From CAZONU01 sp965370045 (GTDB taxonomy: Bacteria > Planctomycetota > SZUA-567 > JAKLDR01), in NCBI GenBank assembly GCA_965370045.1, contig CBDUSI010000024.1:1-45492 (forward strand): a stretch of DNA of 45,492 nucleotides. The letters are read 5' to 3'. The stretch's first letter is position 1; every line of letters starts with the position of its first letter. A model generated the notes under the pieces. The model searched no databases and was not told the origin of the DNA. It was given only the letters and a program-made list of their open reading frames with translations. The position numbers were made by a program, and so were the translations under genes. Shown here in pieces: positions 1 to 7,903 of the stretch.

Positions 1-142
1 GTCTTGGTGGTAAAGAAAGCCGCAGGTGAACGAGGAGCGTCCGCGCGGCTTCCAGAGCGATTCTCTCGTTGTCGCTCACAGCCAGCTCGGCGAGGCGCTC
101 CAGCGCCAGGGTCTCGTATTGCTCGCGCGTCATATCGCTCAT
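1..142 (-). CDS. Partial small protein of unknown function (N-terminal 47 residues)
   Basis: The reading frame opens with ATG at 140-142 and is still open at the window edge. The visible part begins MSDMTREQYETLALERLAEL and is mostly helical, rich in Glu, Ala and Leu; I do not recognise a family. AGGTGACGAGG lies just upstream as a ribosome binding site, and a perfect consensus promoter sits at 160-188, so this end is clearly transcribed. An internal ATG at 131-133 is an alternative start. The last visible bases, read on this strand, are TTTACCACCAAGAC. This is the same motif as the repeats that flank the GxxExxY cassette at 11.5-12.0 kb, so the frame may run into such a repeat and the natural C-terminus may be altered. 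Confidence 0.6.
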   Translation of the reverse strand, partial: MSDMTREQYETLALERLAELAVSDNERIALEAARTLLVHLRLSLPPR

Positions 143-159
143 CCTCGTCACCTGCATGT

Positions 160-188
160 ATTATACACCGAACTACGCCGAATGTCAA
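160..188 (-). promoter_or_regulatory. Consensus sigma-70-type promoter TTGACA-N17-TATAAT
   Basis: On the minus strand the -35 is TTGACA (183-188) and the -10 is TATAAT (160-165), with a 17-bp spacer. Both hexamers match the consensus in all six positions. Transcription should begin near 153, leaving a leader of about ten bases before the ATG at 142. Confidence 0.85.
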
Positions 189-264
189 GCAGAATATACA
201 CAAATCGCCAGAATAATTGCGGACGCTCGCATATCCCTGAACGGAGGGCGCTTGGACGCGTATG

Positions 265-291
265 AAAAGGCCCGCCCCGAGGGGGCGGGCC
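265..291 (-). terminator. Rho-independent terminator after the secreted protein gene
   Basis: A perfect 10-bp GC-rich stem (269-278 pairs with 282-291) has a 3-base loop and is followed on the minus strand by TTTT (265-268). It lies 24 bases past the stop codon of the 315-1871 gene. Confidence 0.85.
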
Positions 292-314
292 GGTGAATTC
301 GGTGGCGTTCGCGG

Positions 315-1871
315 TTACTGGGGCATCAGGTTGCTGTCCGCATCGGCGTCCACGCCTCCCGGAATACCGTCGGCGCCGAGGTCCAGCCGCCCCGTGCCCC
401 GGCGGAGGACGCCCGTGGTGGTGCCCACGTAGATGGCGCCCTTGGTCGAGTCGCCACTGACGTTGGGCTCGGCGAAGATGGCCCCGGTGTAGGTGGTGGC
501 GGCCATGTCGACGAGGACGGCGGAGGAGTGCTCTCTCACCTGCTCCCAGAGCCAGCTGCCGTTGCCGTCGATGTCCGCGTAGCGGTAGATGCCGGAGGAG
601 TATGTGGCGCCGACCTTCTTGGAGTACAGGGCGTAGAGTCCGTTGTGCCAGGTCTCGTTGTAGACGAGGGGGTCGGCGCTGTGGCCGGTGAGGTCGTCGG
701 TATTCTTGAGCACCGCCATGGTCCGCCAATAGACGCTGCCGTCGTTGGGGGCGCCGTCGAAGGTTGCGAGTCCGGCGGGGTCGGGGTCCTTGGTCCAGGT
801 CCCCGCGGTGCCGGTTATGGTGTAGATGTAGTTCTTTATTGTGCGGCTTGCGTAGGGGTCGCCCCTGACGTAGGTGATTTTTTTGTCGAAACCCACGCGG
901 AAGAGGTAATCGGTGGCGTTGACGCCATCGCCCGCGGCCATCTGGAAGCGGCCCCAGGGCTCGGTGTGTACCCCGTCGGTCTTGGGCGTGAAGGCGAAGG
1001 CTCCGAGCCCGCTGGTGTCCGCGGTGCTGTAGTGGCCGTAGTAGTCCCAGCGCACGCTGTCGAAGGTGATGAAGTGGTTGTAGCGGTAGCCGTTGGGCAT
1101 GGCCATGGGCACGTCGCGGCCGTACTGGTCGGCGACCTTGCGGTCGACCAGCGTCCAATCGGTCCCGTTGGCGGTCTTATAGACGTACTCATCGACCCTG
1201 GTGCCCTCGTAGGCGGCGTCCCAGGCCCCGCTGTCGGTGGTGTGTTTGGCTATCTTCTTCCCGCCGCCGCCGCCCCAGTAGAGATCGGTCCCCACCTTGA
1301 ACAGGTAGCCGTCCGTCACCGAGCTGTACTGCGGCTCGGCCGTCTTGAACCCCGCCGATCCTGCCTGATCGTAGCCCTGACCGCGTATCTGGAGCACCTC
1401 CGTTGCCGCCCCCGCCGCGTCCAGTTCAAATACGCAGATCTCCGGGTGGGTGTACTTCTTGCCGCTGACCTTGTAGTACTTGACCTGGTAAGCCGCGGTG
1501 GTGTAGAGCTTGTTGCCGAACGAAATCAGCATGGGCAGGGTCTTTCTGGCCGGAAGCGTGGTGACCAGCCCCCGCGTGTATTGGCCGTCGGCGGGGTCGC
1601 CGAGCGAGCCCTTCGGGGGGCCGCTGTACCACAGGGTCCACTCGGCCGAGGAGGTGGTGCGCTTGTATATCTTGAAGTCGTTGGTGGTGTCGCGGGTGAT
1701 GGCGTAGAGGTCGGTGGTCGTGCCGTTGTTGTGGCTCACGAAGTCCAGCGCCTTCTTGACGAGGGTCGCGCCCCCAGCCGCTCGACCCAGTCCTCCCCCG
1801 GCCGGGGCGCCGGGCGCGGCGCCGGCGGAGAGCAGCAGGGCAAGAAGCGCGCAGAAGATATTCCTGGTCAT
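315..1871 (-). CDS. Secreted protein with propeller-like repeats, function unknown
   Basis: This is a 518-residue protein. It begins with a signal peptide (MTRN, then a Leu/Ala-rich core ending near APGAPA at residues 18-25), so it is probably exported. The body has several strand-rich blocks with aromatic residues and dispersed motifs such as KTANGTDWTL and DLYAITRDTTNDFKIYKR. These resemble the short Ser/Asp-x-Asp-x-x-x-x-Trp turns of BNR/sialidase-like beta-propellers; that fold is my inference. The C-terminus is Asp/Gly-rich (GADGIPGGVDADADS), like a calcium-binding or surface stalk segment. The ATG has GGGAG upstream at fair spacing. The gene has its own terminator at 265-291 and appears monocistronic. 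I do not recognise an enzyme active site. Confidence 0.75.
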   Translation of the reverse strand: MTRNIFCALLALLLSAGAAPGAPAGGGLGRAAGGATLVKKALDFVSHNNGTTTDLYAITRDTTNDFKIYKRTTSSAEWTLWYSGPPKGSLGDPADGQYTRGLVTTLPARKTLPMLISFGNKLYTTAAYQVKYYKVSGKKYTHPEICVFELDAAGAATEVLQIRGQGYDQAGSAGFKTAEPQYSSVTDGYLFKVGTDLYWGGGGGKKIAKHTTDSGAWDAAYEGTRVDEYVYKTANGTDWTLVDRKVADQYGRDVPMAMPNGYRYNHFITFDSVRWDYYGHYSTADTSGLGAFAFTPKTDGVHTEPWGRFQMAAGDGVNATDYLFRVGFDKKITYVRGDPYASRTIKNYIYTITGTAGTWTKDPDPAGLATFDGAPNDGSVYWRTMAVLKNTDDLTGHSADPLVYNETWHNGLYALYSKKVGATYSSGIYRYADIDGNGSWLWEQVREHSSAVLVDMAATTYTGAIFAEPNVSGDSTKGAIYVGTTTGVLRRGTGRLDLGADGIPGGVDADADSNLMPQ

Positions 1872-1949
1872 GGCGTCAGTCTCCCGACTCTAAACTGCCT
1901 CCCCACGTAATGTAATGTAGGCGGCCGGCCTCCGAACCGGACCCCGTTT

Positions 1950-3701
1950 TCAGGAGCTTGGCCGATAATCTTCCAGAATCAGCTCGGGCCCCCCGGCGCG
2001 CTCGTCGCGGGACAGCCGATAGGCCAGGTCCAGCCGGCCCGCCTTGCCCAACTGCTGTATTTCCAGTATGTTGGAGGCCATGCCAAAGCCTACCGCGCGA
2101 ACCGCCCGGCCCCCGTTTCTGACCCGGAAGCTCAGCGAACGGCCCGATCCGATGGTCCGCGCGGTCCCCGCAATAGTTACGCCCAGGCTGGCCAGCAGCG
2201 GCTCGGGGTTGGCCTCACCAAAGGGCCTCAGGTTCTCGATCTCGGCGGCGAGGTCCTCGGAGAGCTCGGCGACGGGCACTTCGGCGTCTATGGCCGTTTC
2301 CGGCTCGGGGGTCTCGGCCGCGCCCAGGGCGCTCTCGACGGTCGACAGGAAGGCGGTCTTGAACGCGTCAAAGCGGTCACGGCGCACGCTGAACCCCGCC
2401 GCGCCGTCGTGGCCCCCGTGGGCTTCAAGATGTTCGGCGCAGGCCGCCAGCAGCTCGTGCAGCCGGCTGCCGCGCGGCGCGCGGGCCGAGCCGCGGCCCA
2501 TTTCGCCATCGAAGGCCACCAGGGCCGCCGGCCGGCCGAAGCGCTCGCAGAGCTTGCTGGCCGCCGGGCCGAGCACGCCCCCGTGCCAGGAGTCCGAGGC
2601 CAGGACCAGCGCGGGCGCGCCGTCTTCGGCCTCGGCGGCCGCGGTGGCCTGGGTGGCCAGGGTCTTGCCCAGCGCGCGGCGCCGGTTGTTCATGCGCACC
2701 AGCTCCGCGGCCAGGCGCTGGGCCTCGTCTTCGTCGTCGCTCAAGAGCAGCTCCAGGGCGGTCTCCGGCCGGCCCAGGCGCCCGGCGGCGTTGATCACCG
2801 GGGCCAGGCCCCAGCCCACGTCGCGGGCGGTGAGCGCGCGGGGGTAGTAGCTGCCCCCCCGGCGTCGGGCGGCGGCGAGCAGCGCGGCCAGGCCCGGCCG
2901 GCGCGAGGCGCTGATGGCTTTGAGGCCGTAGCGCACCAGCACGCGGTTCTCGCCGACCAGCGGGCAGACGTCGGCCACCGTGCCCAGAGCCACCAGCGCG
3001 GTGGCTTCGTTGAGGAACTCGCGGCAGTCCTCGGAGACCCGCTTTCCGGGGCTGAGCGCCTGGGCCAGCCCCCAGGCCAGCTTGAAGGCCACCCCGGCGC
3101 CGGAGAGGTCCGCGAATGGATAGCTCGAATCCGGCCGGCGCGCGGTGACCACCGCGTGGGCCGCGGGCAGAACTTCCCCCGGCTGGTGATGGTCGGTGAT
3201 GATCAGGTCTATTCCCGCTTCGGCGAGGCGCGCGGCCTCCGCGCAGCTGGTGATGCCGCAGTCCACCGTGACCACCAGGTCGGGCGCGGCGAAGACCAGG
3301 CGCTCGGTGGTCTCAGCGGAAAGGCCATAGCCGTCGGTCAGCCGTCCGGGGATGAAGGTGTCTACGTGGCAGCCCAGCATGGTCAACAGCCGGGTGATGA
3401 TCGCGGTGGCCGCCAGGCCGTCGGCGTCGCTGTCCCCGTAGACGATGATATGCTCCCGGTCGGTGACCGCGCGGAGCAGGCGCTCGACGGCCGGCTTCAT
3501 GTCCGGGAGCAGCTCGGGGTCGTGGATGTCCTCGAAGTGCGCGGCCAGGAACTTCCGGGCCTCGGCGGGGTCGGTGAGTCCGCGGTTGATGAGCAGTTGC
3601 GCGGTGATCGGCGAGATGCGCAGGTCGTCGGCGAGCGCGCCGCGCTGGCGCGGTTGGGGACGCGCCAGCGTCCAGCGGCTCTTTTGACCTGCGACGGGCA
3701 T
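1950..3701 (-). CDS. recJ: Single-stranded-DNA-specific exonuclease RecJ
   Basis: RecJ degrades single-stranded DNA 5' to 3' in recombination and mismatch repair. From the chosen start the protein has 583 residues, close to the usual RecJ length. DHH-superfamily motifs are visible: YGDSDADG (88-95, normally YGDYDVDG), VDCG (147-150) and the signature DHH (170-172). The DHHA1 part carries HGGHDGAAGFS, and a C-terminal OB-like region follows. The frame extends to 3803, but ATG at 3699-3701 is preferred because GGAAAG precedes it at good spacing and the upstream part is a low-complexity Pro/Arg tract. The second Asp of the first motif is Ser here, while the Asp residues expected to bind metal are kept. 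It lies downstream of the small-membrane-protein operon on the same strand, separated by 174 bases in which I see no gene. Confidence 0.93.
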   Translation of the reverse strand: MPVAGQKSRWTLARPQPRQRGALADDLRISPITAQLLINRGLTDPAEARKFLAAHFEDIHDPELLPDMKPAVERLLRAVTDREHIIVYGDSDADGLAATAIITRLLTMLGCHVDTFIPGRLTDGYGLSAETTERLVFAAPDLVVTVDCGITSCAEAARLAEAGIDLIITDHHQPGEVLPAAHAVVTARRPDSSYPFADLSGAGVAFKLAWGLAQALSPGKRVSEDCREFLNEATALVALGTVADVCPLVGENRVLVRYGLKAISASRRPGLAALLAAARRRGGSYYPRALTARDVGWGLAPVINAAGRLGRPETALELLLSDDEDEAQRLAAELVRMNNRRRALGKTLATQATAAAEAEDGAPALVLASDSWHGGVLGPAASKLCERFGRPAALVAFDGEMGRGSARAPRGSRLHELLAACAEHLEAHGGHDGAAGFSVRRDRFDAFKTAFLSTVESALGAAETPEPETAIDAEVPVAELSEDLAAEIENLRPFGEANPEPLLASLGVTIAGTARTIGSGRSLSFRVRNGGRAVRAVGFGMASNILEIQQLGKAGRLDLAYRLSRDERAGGPELILEDYRPSS

Positions 3702-3875
3702 GCGGGCACTTTCCGCGGACCGGTTTCCAGGACGGCGCGGCGCCGCCCGGCCCCCCTCGGCCCGGCAGAGAGTGATTCTAGCCGGCGGGGGAGGGGGAGT
3801 CAAGGGTCCGGGGAATATTCGCTGAAGGGGGGCGCTTGCAGGGCCTGGGGACTGCGGGGTGGGGATTGCAGTGGG

Positions 3876-4313
3876 CTACTTGCGGGGTGAGGGCAGGAGG
3901 ATATCCGAAAGGGGATGCTTCTCAGAAAAGGTAGAAAGGAGCAGTCGGTCGTTCTCGTCGAAGCCCAGGTAGACAGTGACGTCCGAGCCCTCCACGGACA
4001 CGCTGAAAGAACGACCCGCTAACGGGGCGGGGACCACGAAAATGATCTCAGCAACTTTGGCGGGTTCGAGCAGTAGGCGGACCTCCTCCAGGGACATGCT
4101 CTCGCGGAGGTGGGTTTTCACTACCATCATCAAGCCGCGCCGCTGCTTCTGCGCATCCTCGCTGGCGATGAGGTGCTTGGCGTAGGCCAGGTGAAAGACC
4201 TTCCAGTTGGCGCCGGCCAGGGCCAGGAGCAGAATCACAATCGGGACGGCGACCAGCCAGACGACCATGCGGCGGGAGCGTTTCGGTTTGGGTTCGGGCG
4301 CGCGCGCGTTCAT
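3876..4313 (-). CDS. Small single-pass membrane protein, BamE-like C-terminal domain (paralogue 1)
   Basis: This is a 145-residue protein: a Lys/Arg/Pro-rich cytoplasmic N-terminus (about residues 1-14), one transmembrane helix (about 16-35, VVWLVAVPIVILLLALAGAN), then an extracytoplasmic domain. That domain contains LRESMSLEEVRLLLEP, matching the L-x-x-GM-x-x-x-EV-x-x-L-L pattern that opens SmpA/OmlA (BamE)-type domains, followed by strands ending in VTVYLGFDENDRLLLSTFS. The BamE-like fold is my inference from this pattern. It is the last gene of a seven-gene operon, one base after paralogue 2. The membrane segment is nearly identical in four neighbours while the rest diverges. The function is unknown. 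Confidence 0.8.
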   Translation of the reverse strand: MNARAPEPKPKRSRRMVVWLVAVPIVILLLALAGANWKVFHLAYAKHLIASEDAQKQRRGLMMVVKTHLRESMSLEEVRLLLEPAKVAEIIFVVPAPLAGRSFSVSVEGSDVTVYLGFDENDRLLLSTFSEKHPLSDILLPSPRK

Positions 4314-4314
4314 A

Positions 4315-4758
4315 CTACTTCCCCAGTTCGTATTCCGGGGCTATCGGGGAGCCGTCGCGGAAACGCTGAGCACCCGTGAGTCCGGTTTCGTCGAACATGA
4401 AAGTGACGCCCGCGAGTTGATCGGACCCTGGAGGGAAATCAATGTAGACGTCATAAGCCTCGAAAGGCGCTATGATCATGGGGTGTTCGACTCTCTTGAG
4501 GGCCAGTGGCCGCACCAGATGCTCGACTTCGCTCTTGCTCATGCCTTGCCGCATGTGGGCCGTTATCACCCGCGCGAGGCCCTCCACCTGCTTCTCCGGG
4601 TCGTCACTGCCCATAAGGTGCTTGGCATAGGCAAGGTGGAAGAACCTCCAGTTCGCACCCGCCAGGGCCAGGAGCAGAATCACAATCGGGACGGCGACCA
4701 TCCAGACGACCATGCGGCGGGAGCGGCGGGGCTTGGGGTCGGGGGTTGGTTCGGTCAT
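4315..4758 (-). CDS. Small single-pass membrane protein, BamE-like C-terminal domain (paralogue 2)
   Basis: This 147-residue member of the tandem family has a basic N-terminus (PKPRRSRRM), a transmembrane helix at about residues 16-36 with the same core as its neighbours, and the shared FHLAYAKHLM stretch after the membrane. The C-terminal domain has MRQGMSKSEVEHLVRPLALK, the same GM-x-x-x-EV pattern as its paralogues, then YDVYIDFPPG and VTFMFDETGLTG strands. It differs from the others in having an acidic, Pro-rich end. The start lies 4 bases after the stop of paralogue 3, so translation is likely coupled. The function is unknown. Confidence 0.8.
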   Translation of the reverse strand: MTEPTPDPKPRRSRRMVVWMVAVPIVILLLALAGANWRFFHLAYAKHLMGSDDPEKQVEGLARVITAHMRQGMSKSEVEHLVRPLALKRVEHPMIIAPFEAYDVYIDFPPGSDQLAGVTFMFDETGLTGAQRFRDGSPIAPEYELGK

Positions 4759-4762
4759 TCCA

Positions 4763-5176
4763 TTAACTCTTTATGGACACGGTTAACTCAGGGACGTCCC
4801 TCAGCCTGCCTTCGTCGTCGAAGAATAGATCCATGTCAATACCCGCCACAGGGAAGGGCTTCTCGACAAGGACAATGAACAAGTGATATTCTCCCCGATT
4901 GGGATCATTGCGCTTCAGGCTCTCGGGAGGGAACAGCCGGCGGACCTCTTCCACTCTCATGCCCTTGCGCAGGTGCGTTTCGAAAATCATTTGAGCGCCT
5001 TTGTAGCGTTCCGCGGGGACCTCGCTTTGCATCAGGTGTTTGGCGTAGGCCAGGTGGAACCGCTTCCAGTTCGCGCCGGCCAGGGCCAGGAGCAGAATCA
5101 CAATCGGGACGGCGACCATCCAGACGACCATGCGGCGGGAGCGTTTCGGTTTGGGCTCGGGCGCGGGCGCGTTCAT
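4763..5176 (-). CDS. Small single-pass membrane protein, BamE-like C-terminal domain (paralogue 3)
   Basis: At 137 residues this is the shortest of the four close paralogues. Its N-terminus (MNAPAPEPKPKRSRRM) is almost the same as that of paralogue 1, and the membrane helix is identical apart from Met for Leu. The outer domain carries LRKGMRVEEVRRLFPPESLK, the best match in the group to the BamE/SmpA opening motif, and ends in DMDLFFDDEGRLRDVPELTV. The gap to paralogue 4 is 15 bases. The DNA of the membrane segment is nearly identical to that of its neighbours while the outer domain is not, which suggests gene conversion or recent duplication with fast change of the outer domain. Confidence 0.8.
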   Translation of the reverse strand: MNAPAPEPKPKRSRRMVVWMVAVPIVILLLALAGANWKRFHLAYAKHLMQSEVPAERYKGAQMIFETHLRKGMRVEEVRRLFPPESLKRNDPNRGEYHLFIVLVEKPFPVAGIDMDLFFDDEGRLRDVPELTVSIKS

Positions 5177-5191
5177 ATACGGCAGCTCACT

Positions 5192-5659
5192 TCACTTTGG
5201 GCTCGCCGGGGCGCGCCCCCAACGAATCTTAGGCATGGTCGTGATCGGCTCTGCACTGAAATGGCGGAAGTACGCGTCGTTCTTGTCGAATGTCACGTAG
5301 ACGAAAATGTCTTTCGGGCCGGCGACGACGTACCAGCGTTGGCCTTGATAAGTGAACTGATCCATGTACGGAGTCCGGTGAAGCGTGGCTGGCTTCAGCA
5401 ATTCGCTCACTTCTTGACGGGGCATGCCCGCGCGCACGTGCGTTTCGCACATCATGACAGCGCCCTTCTTGCGATCAGCCGACTCCGCACTGCGCATCAG
5501 GTGCTTGGCGTAGGCCAGGTGGAAGGTCTTCCAGTTCGCGCCGGCCAGGGCCAGGAGCAGAATCACAATGGGGACGGCGACCAGCCAGACGACCATGCGC
5601 TTGGAGCGCTTAACAGGTTCTGGGGAAAGGGCGGGGGCGGTCATATCTGACTCACTCAT
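5192..5659 (-). CDS. Small single-pass membrane protein, BamE-like C-terminal domain (paralogue 4)
   Basis: This is a 155-residue protein. The start chosen (ATG at 5657-5659) overlaps the upstream stop as ATGA; a second ATG five codons later is possible. It has the basic segment VKRSKRM, the common membrane helix (about residues 24-42), FHLAYAKHLM, then VRAGMPRQEVSELLKPATLH and strands QRWYVVAGPKDIFVYVTFDK. Of the four paralogues it keeps the clearest strand-turn-strand end. Like the others it is predicted to face the periplasm, anchored in the inner membrane. I do not know a partner. Confidence 0.8.
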   Translation of the reverse strand: MSESDMTAPALSPEPVKRSKRMVVWLVAVPIVILLLALAGANWKTFHLAYAKHLMRSAESADRKKGAVMMCETHVRAGMPRQEVSELLKPATLHRTPYMDQFTYQGQRWYVVAGPKDIFVYVTFDKNDAYFRHFSAEPITTMPKIRWGRAPASPK

Positions 5660-6072
5660 GCTGACGGGGGTCCATGCGGGATGGGGCTTGCCGAAGTCGC
5701 TTTGCCGTCTCTGAATTGAATCGAGAACCCGCCTACCTTGGGAAAACGCGCGCTATGCAGGTAGTAGTTCGCCACGTCCTTGCCTGCACCACCAGGGACA
5801 ACGTCGTTAGTTGGCGGACCTAGTATGGCAACCACCCTCCCTCTGCTAGCCTTGCAGCGTACAGCCCAGTCTACTACATGCTTGAGTGAATCGCCTGTCT
5901 CGTCCCGGCGAGTCCGGTAACGCCAGGCGTGCCAGTGTAGCGCCATGGATGGTGCCATGAGGGCCAGAGCCACGGCAAGAGCAACCAGTACAGCGCTGGC
6001 AACAGACATCTTCACCCACCAGCGTCGGTCCCGCTCTTGTGGGCACGCTGGGGAAGGGTCGGGGGTGGTCAT
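5656..6072 (-). CDS. Small single-pass membrane protein, divergent BamE-like domain
   Basis: This 138-residue protein is related to the downstream paralogues in layout but not in the exact membrane sequence. It has an N-terminal basic patch (ERDRRWWVKM), a transmembrane helix at about residues 22-42, then a domain with RVVAILGPPTNDVVPGG and FSIQFRDGKA, which is the helix-LGxP-strand order of BamE/SmpA-like domains. The ATG at 6070-6072 was chosen because it falls 2 bases after the upstream stop; the open frame extends to 6189 but that part overlaps the HEAT gene. It overlaps paralogue 4 by four bases. Confidence 0.75.
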   Translation of the reverse strand: MTTPDPSPACPQERDRRWWVKMSVASAVLVALAVALALMAPSMALHWHAWRYRTRRDETGDSLKHVVDWAVRCKASRGRVVAILGPPTNDVVPGGAGKDVANYYLHSARFPKVGGFSIQFRDGKATSASPIPHGPPSA

Positions 6073-6074
6073 GC

Positions 6075-7361
6075 CTACTTGCCCTGCTTGCGGTCGATGC
6101 GGATCGTCGCGCCGTTCTCGAAGGTCCCGCCGGTAACGTCGCGCAGGACGTATGACGGGCTGAGTTCGCGCGTTACCACCGAAGTCCATCCTGTGGTGCC
6201 ACCGAAACCCATTGGCAAGCGCGATGTATCGAGGCCGAGGCTTTCGTATATCTGAGCCTTGCTCTTGGCAAAGTCCATCTTGACCAGTGCTTCCTTGAAC
6301 CTCTCAGCCTCTTGGTCACTGTACAGCCCGGTCGGGGCTCCTCTGATCTTCTTCAGCGCCCCTTTGGCGGCATCACCAACTTGCAGGATGCTCTTGGCCA
6401 CCTTCTCCTCAAGGGCTGGGACGGCGGCCTTCGCCTCGCGCCCGATAGCCCCTAGAGCTTCGCATGCGCCAATCTGCACCATTGGGTCCTTGTCGTTGAG
6501 CGCCTTGACCAACGACGGCACAGCGCCGCTGGCGGCGGGCCCCAGCCTCGCAATCTCCGCACAAACCCTGTCGCGTGGGATGCCTCTGCCCTGCACGAGC
6601 AGGCTGCAAAGCGTCGCCACAAGGACATCATTCTTACCGGTAATCCTCCAGATTGCCCGGCCAGCTGACTTGCGCACGTTGCCGTCCCCGTCAGCCAGGC
6701 ATTTCTTCAGCGCCGGAAGGGACTCAGAGGCGCTCGGCCCAATTGCGCCAAGAGCCCATGTTGAACTCCGGCGTACGCTTTCACTGCTGTCAGTGAGACG
6801 CTGCGTAAGACGTGGGACTGCTATCGCCGCACCCGGTCCGTGTCGTCCCAGTGCCCGGGCTGTCTGCGATCTGACCTCCGCAGCCGAATCCTCCAGAGCG
6901 TGAGCGAGGGCGGGGACAGCAGAGGGCGGGGGGTGGCGCATCCAGTACAGAGCCAGCGCAGCGGCCGCGCGCTGTTCGGCGTGCGGAGCGTTCTGGAGTA
7001 TGTCGGCAAGCGCATCTGCTCCTTCCTCGCCGCAGCCGCCAAGAAGCCAGACCGCTTCATCCTTGCACCATGCAATCCAATTTGGCCATCGGATGTAGCG
7101 GCGAATCCTCCGGACGGCTGCTTTGGGCCCTCCGAGCGTCTTGACCGCCGCGTCTCGGTCTGGCTCCCGCTGAGTGGGCAGCTTGATAGATGCGGCCTTG
7201 GCGTACTCCAGCACAATGCTTCCGGTTTGGAGGATGGGGATGACCAGCCAGGAGAGCATTGCCGCACCCAGCAACACAGTCAGCGCGACGCCCCAGTACA
7301 CATGCATGCGCTTGGAGCGGGGCTTCTTCTCGGTCGGCGGCGCGTCGGTCACGGGAGACAC
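6075..7361 (-). CDS. Membrane-anchored HEAT-repeat protein
   Basis: This is a 428-residue protein. The N-terminus has the same basic-then-membrane plan as its operon neighbours (RSKRM followed by a helix at about residues 22-48). Residues of about 100-340 form at least five HEAT/PBS-lyase-like repeats, with recurring VPAL..AL.D....VR and A.ALG.IG patterns such as VRRSSTWALGAIG and IGACEALGAIG. HEAT arrays serve as protein-binding scaffolds. The C-terminal 90 residues are a separate domain (KAQIYESLGLDTSRLP, then YVLRDVTGG), possibly another BamE-like fold. It is the second gene of the operon, 6 bases after the first, and is the most likely scaffold for the small proteins encoded after it; that role is inference. 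Confidence 0.85.
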   Translation of the reverse strand: MSPVTDAPPTEKKPRSKRMHVYWGVALTVLLGAAMLSWLVIPILQTGSIVLEYAKAASIKLPTQREPDRDAAVKTLGGPKAAVRRIRRYIRWPNWIAWCKDEAVWLLGGCGEEGADALADILQNAPHAEQRAAAALALYWMRHPPPSAVPALAHALEDSAAEVRSQTARALGRHGPGAAIAVPRLTQRLTDSSESVRRSSTWALGAIGPSASESLPALKKCLADGDGNVRKSAGRAIWRITGKNDVLVATLCSLLVQGRGIPRDRVCAEIARLGPAASGAVPSLVKALNDKDPMVQIGACEALGAIGREAKAAVPALEEKVAKSILQVGDAAKGALKKIRGAPTGLYSDQEAERFKEALVKMDFAKSKAQIYESLGLDTSRLPMGFGGTTGWTSVVTRELSPSYVLRDVTGGTFENGATIRIDRKQGK

Positions 7362-7367
7362 CTCCAG

Positions 7368-7859
7368 TTAGCCCTTCATCAAGACCAGCATCTGAGGTCG
7401 CCCGTTTGTGACCAGAACGGCCCAGCCGAAATCATCTTCACGCTTGTCGAACCACAGGAGTTTACGTCCTATCCCTCCGCAGAAGCATCCTGCCTCTACC
7501 CGGCGGTAGCTGTCCGTTCTGAAATCTGAGGAGTCGTAGAGCTGGTACTTCTCCCTCAGTTGGGATTCCGTGAGGCCGTCGAACATCTCGTCCCGGTTCC
7601 GGTCCCGGACCATGAGCTGGTAGTACTCAGCCTTGTACGGGCCGCCACGCTTCACCCAGAGCGTGTAGTCTGGATTCAAGATGCGAAGGCGAACGTGCGA
7701 AGGTACTACTGCGATTGTCACGACTGAAGCGACTGCCAAGGCCAGAAGGGAAAGCAGGGCGTAGACCGCGATGGCCTTGGCTCTTCCACGGCCTTTGCGT
7801 TCGCCCGAAGGTGTAGGTGAGGGAGTTTGGTTAGATGGTGCTACATCGTCGATGGCCAT
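7368..7859 (-). CDS. Single-pass membrane protein, first gene of the HEAT/BamE-like operon
   Basis: This 163-residue protein has a Pro/Ser-rich N-terminus, a basic patch (ERKGRGRAK), a membrane helix at about residues 30-52 and a soluble domain of about 110 residues. That domain contains DGLTESQLREKYQLYD and ends WAVLVTNGRPQMLVLMKG. It holds two close cysteines (GCFCGG) that could form a disulfide or bind metal. No family is recognised, although the GLTESQLREK stretch recalls the GM-x-x-x-EV motif of the downstream genes. AGAAG lies upstream of the ATG. No strong promoter is visible before it. Confidence 0.7.
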   Translation of the reverse strand: MAIDDVAPSNQTPSPTPSGERKGRGRAKAIAVYALLSLLALAVASVVTIAVVPSHVRLRILNPDYTLWVKRGGPYKAEYYQLMVRDRNRDEMFDGLTESQLREKYQLYDSSDFRTDSYRRVEAGCFCGGIGRKLLWFDKREDDFGWAVLVTNGRPQMLVLMKG

Positions 7860-7903
7860 GTATTGCTTCTAAGCAGATGCCCGCCGCTGTGCAAGAGGCT
7901 ATA

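Larger units (their letters stand above)
4171..5615 (-). repeat. Four tandem copies of a ~120-bp coding segment (membrane helix of paralogues 1-4)
   Basis: Near-identical DNA begins at about 4171, 4615, 5034 and 5499 and runs about 110-130 bp in each copy. It encodes the basic patch, the membrane helix and FHLAYAKHL. The stretch around CAGGGCCAGGAGCAGAATCA is the same in all four copies, including third codon positions. The flanking C-terminal coding DNA is much less alike. Confidence 0.85.

Noticed and set aside
528..1910. Long open frame of 460 codons on the plus strand
   Set aside because: It is antisense to the secreted-protein gene, has Val/Gly-rich composition typical of the reverse of a GC-rich gene, and has no ribosome binding site.
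3876..7859. Toxin-immunity or phage-defence operon as an explanation for the tandem membrane proteins
   Set aside because: No nuclease, toxin, NTPase or other effector motif is visible in any of the seven proteins; only a structural or sensory reading is open.
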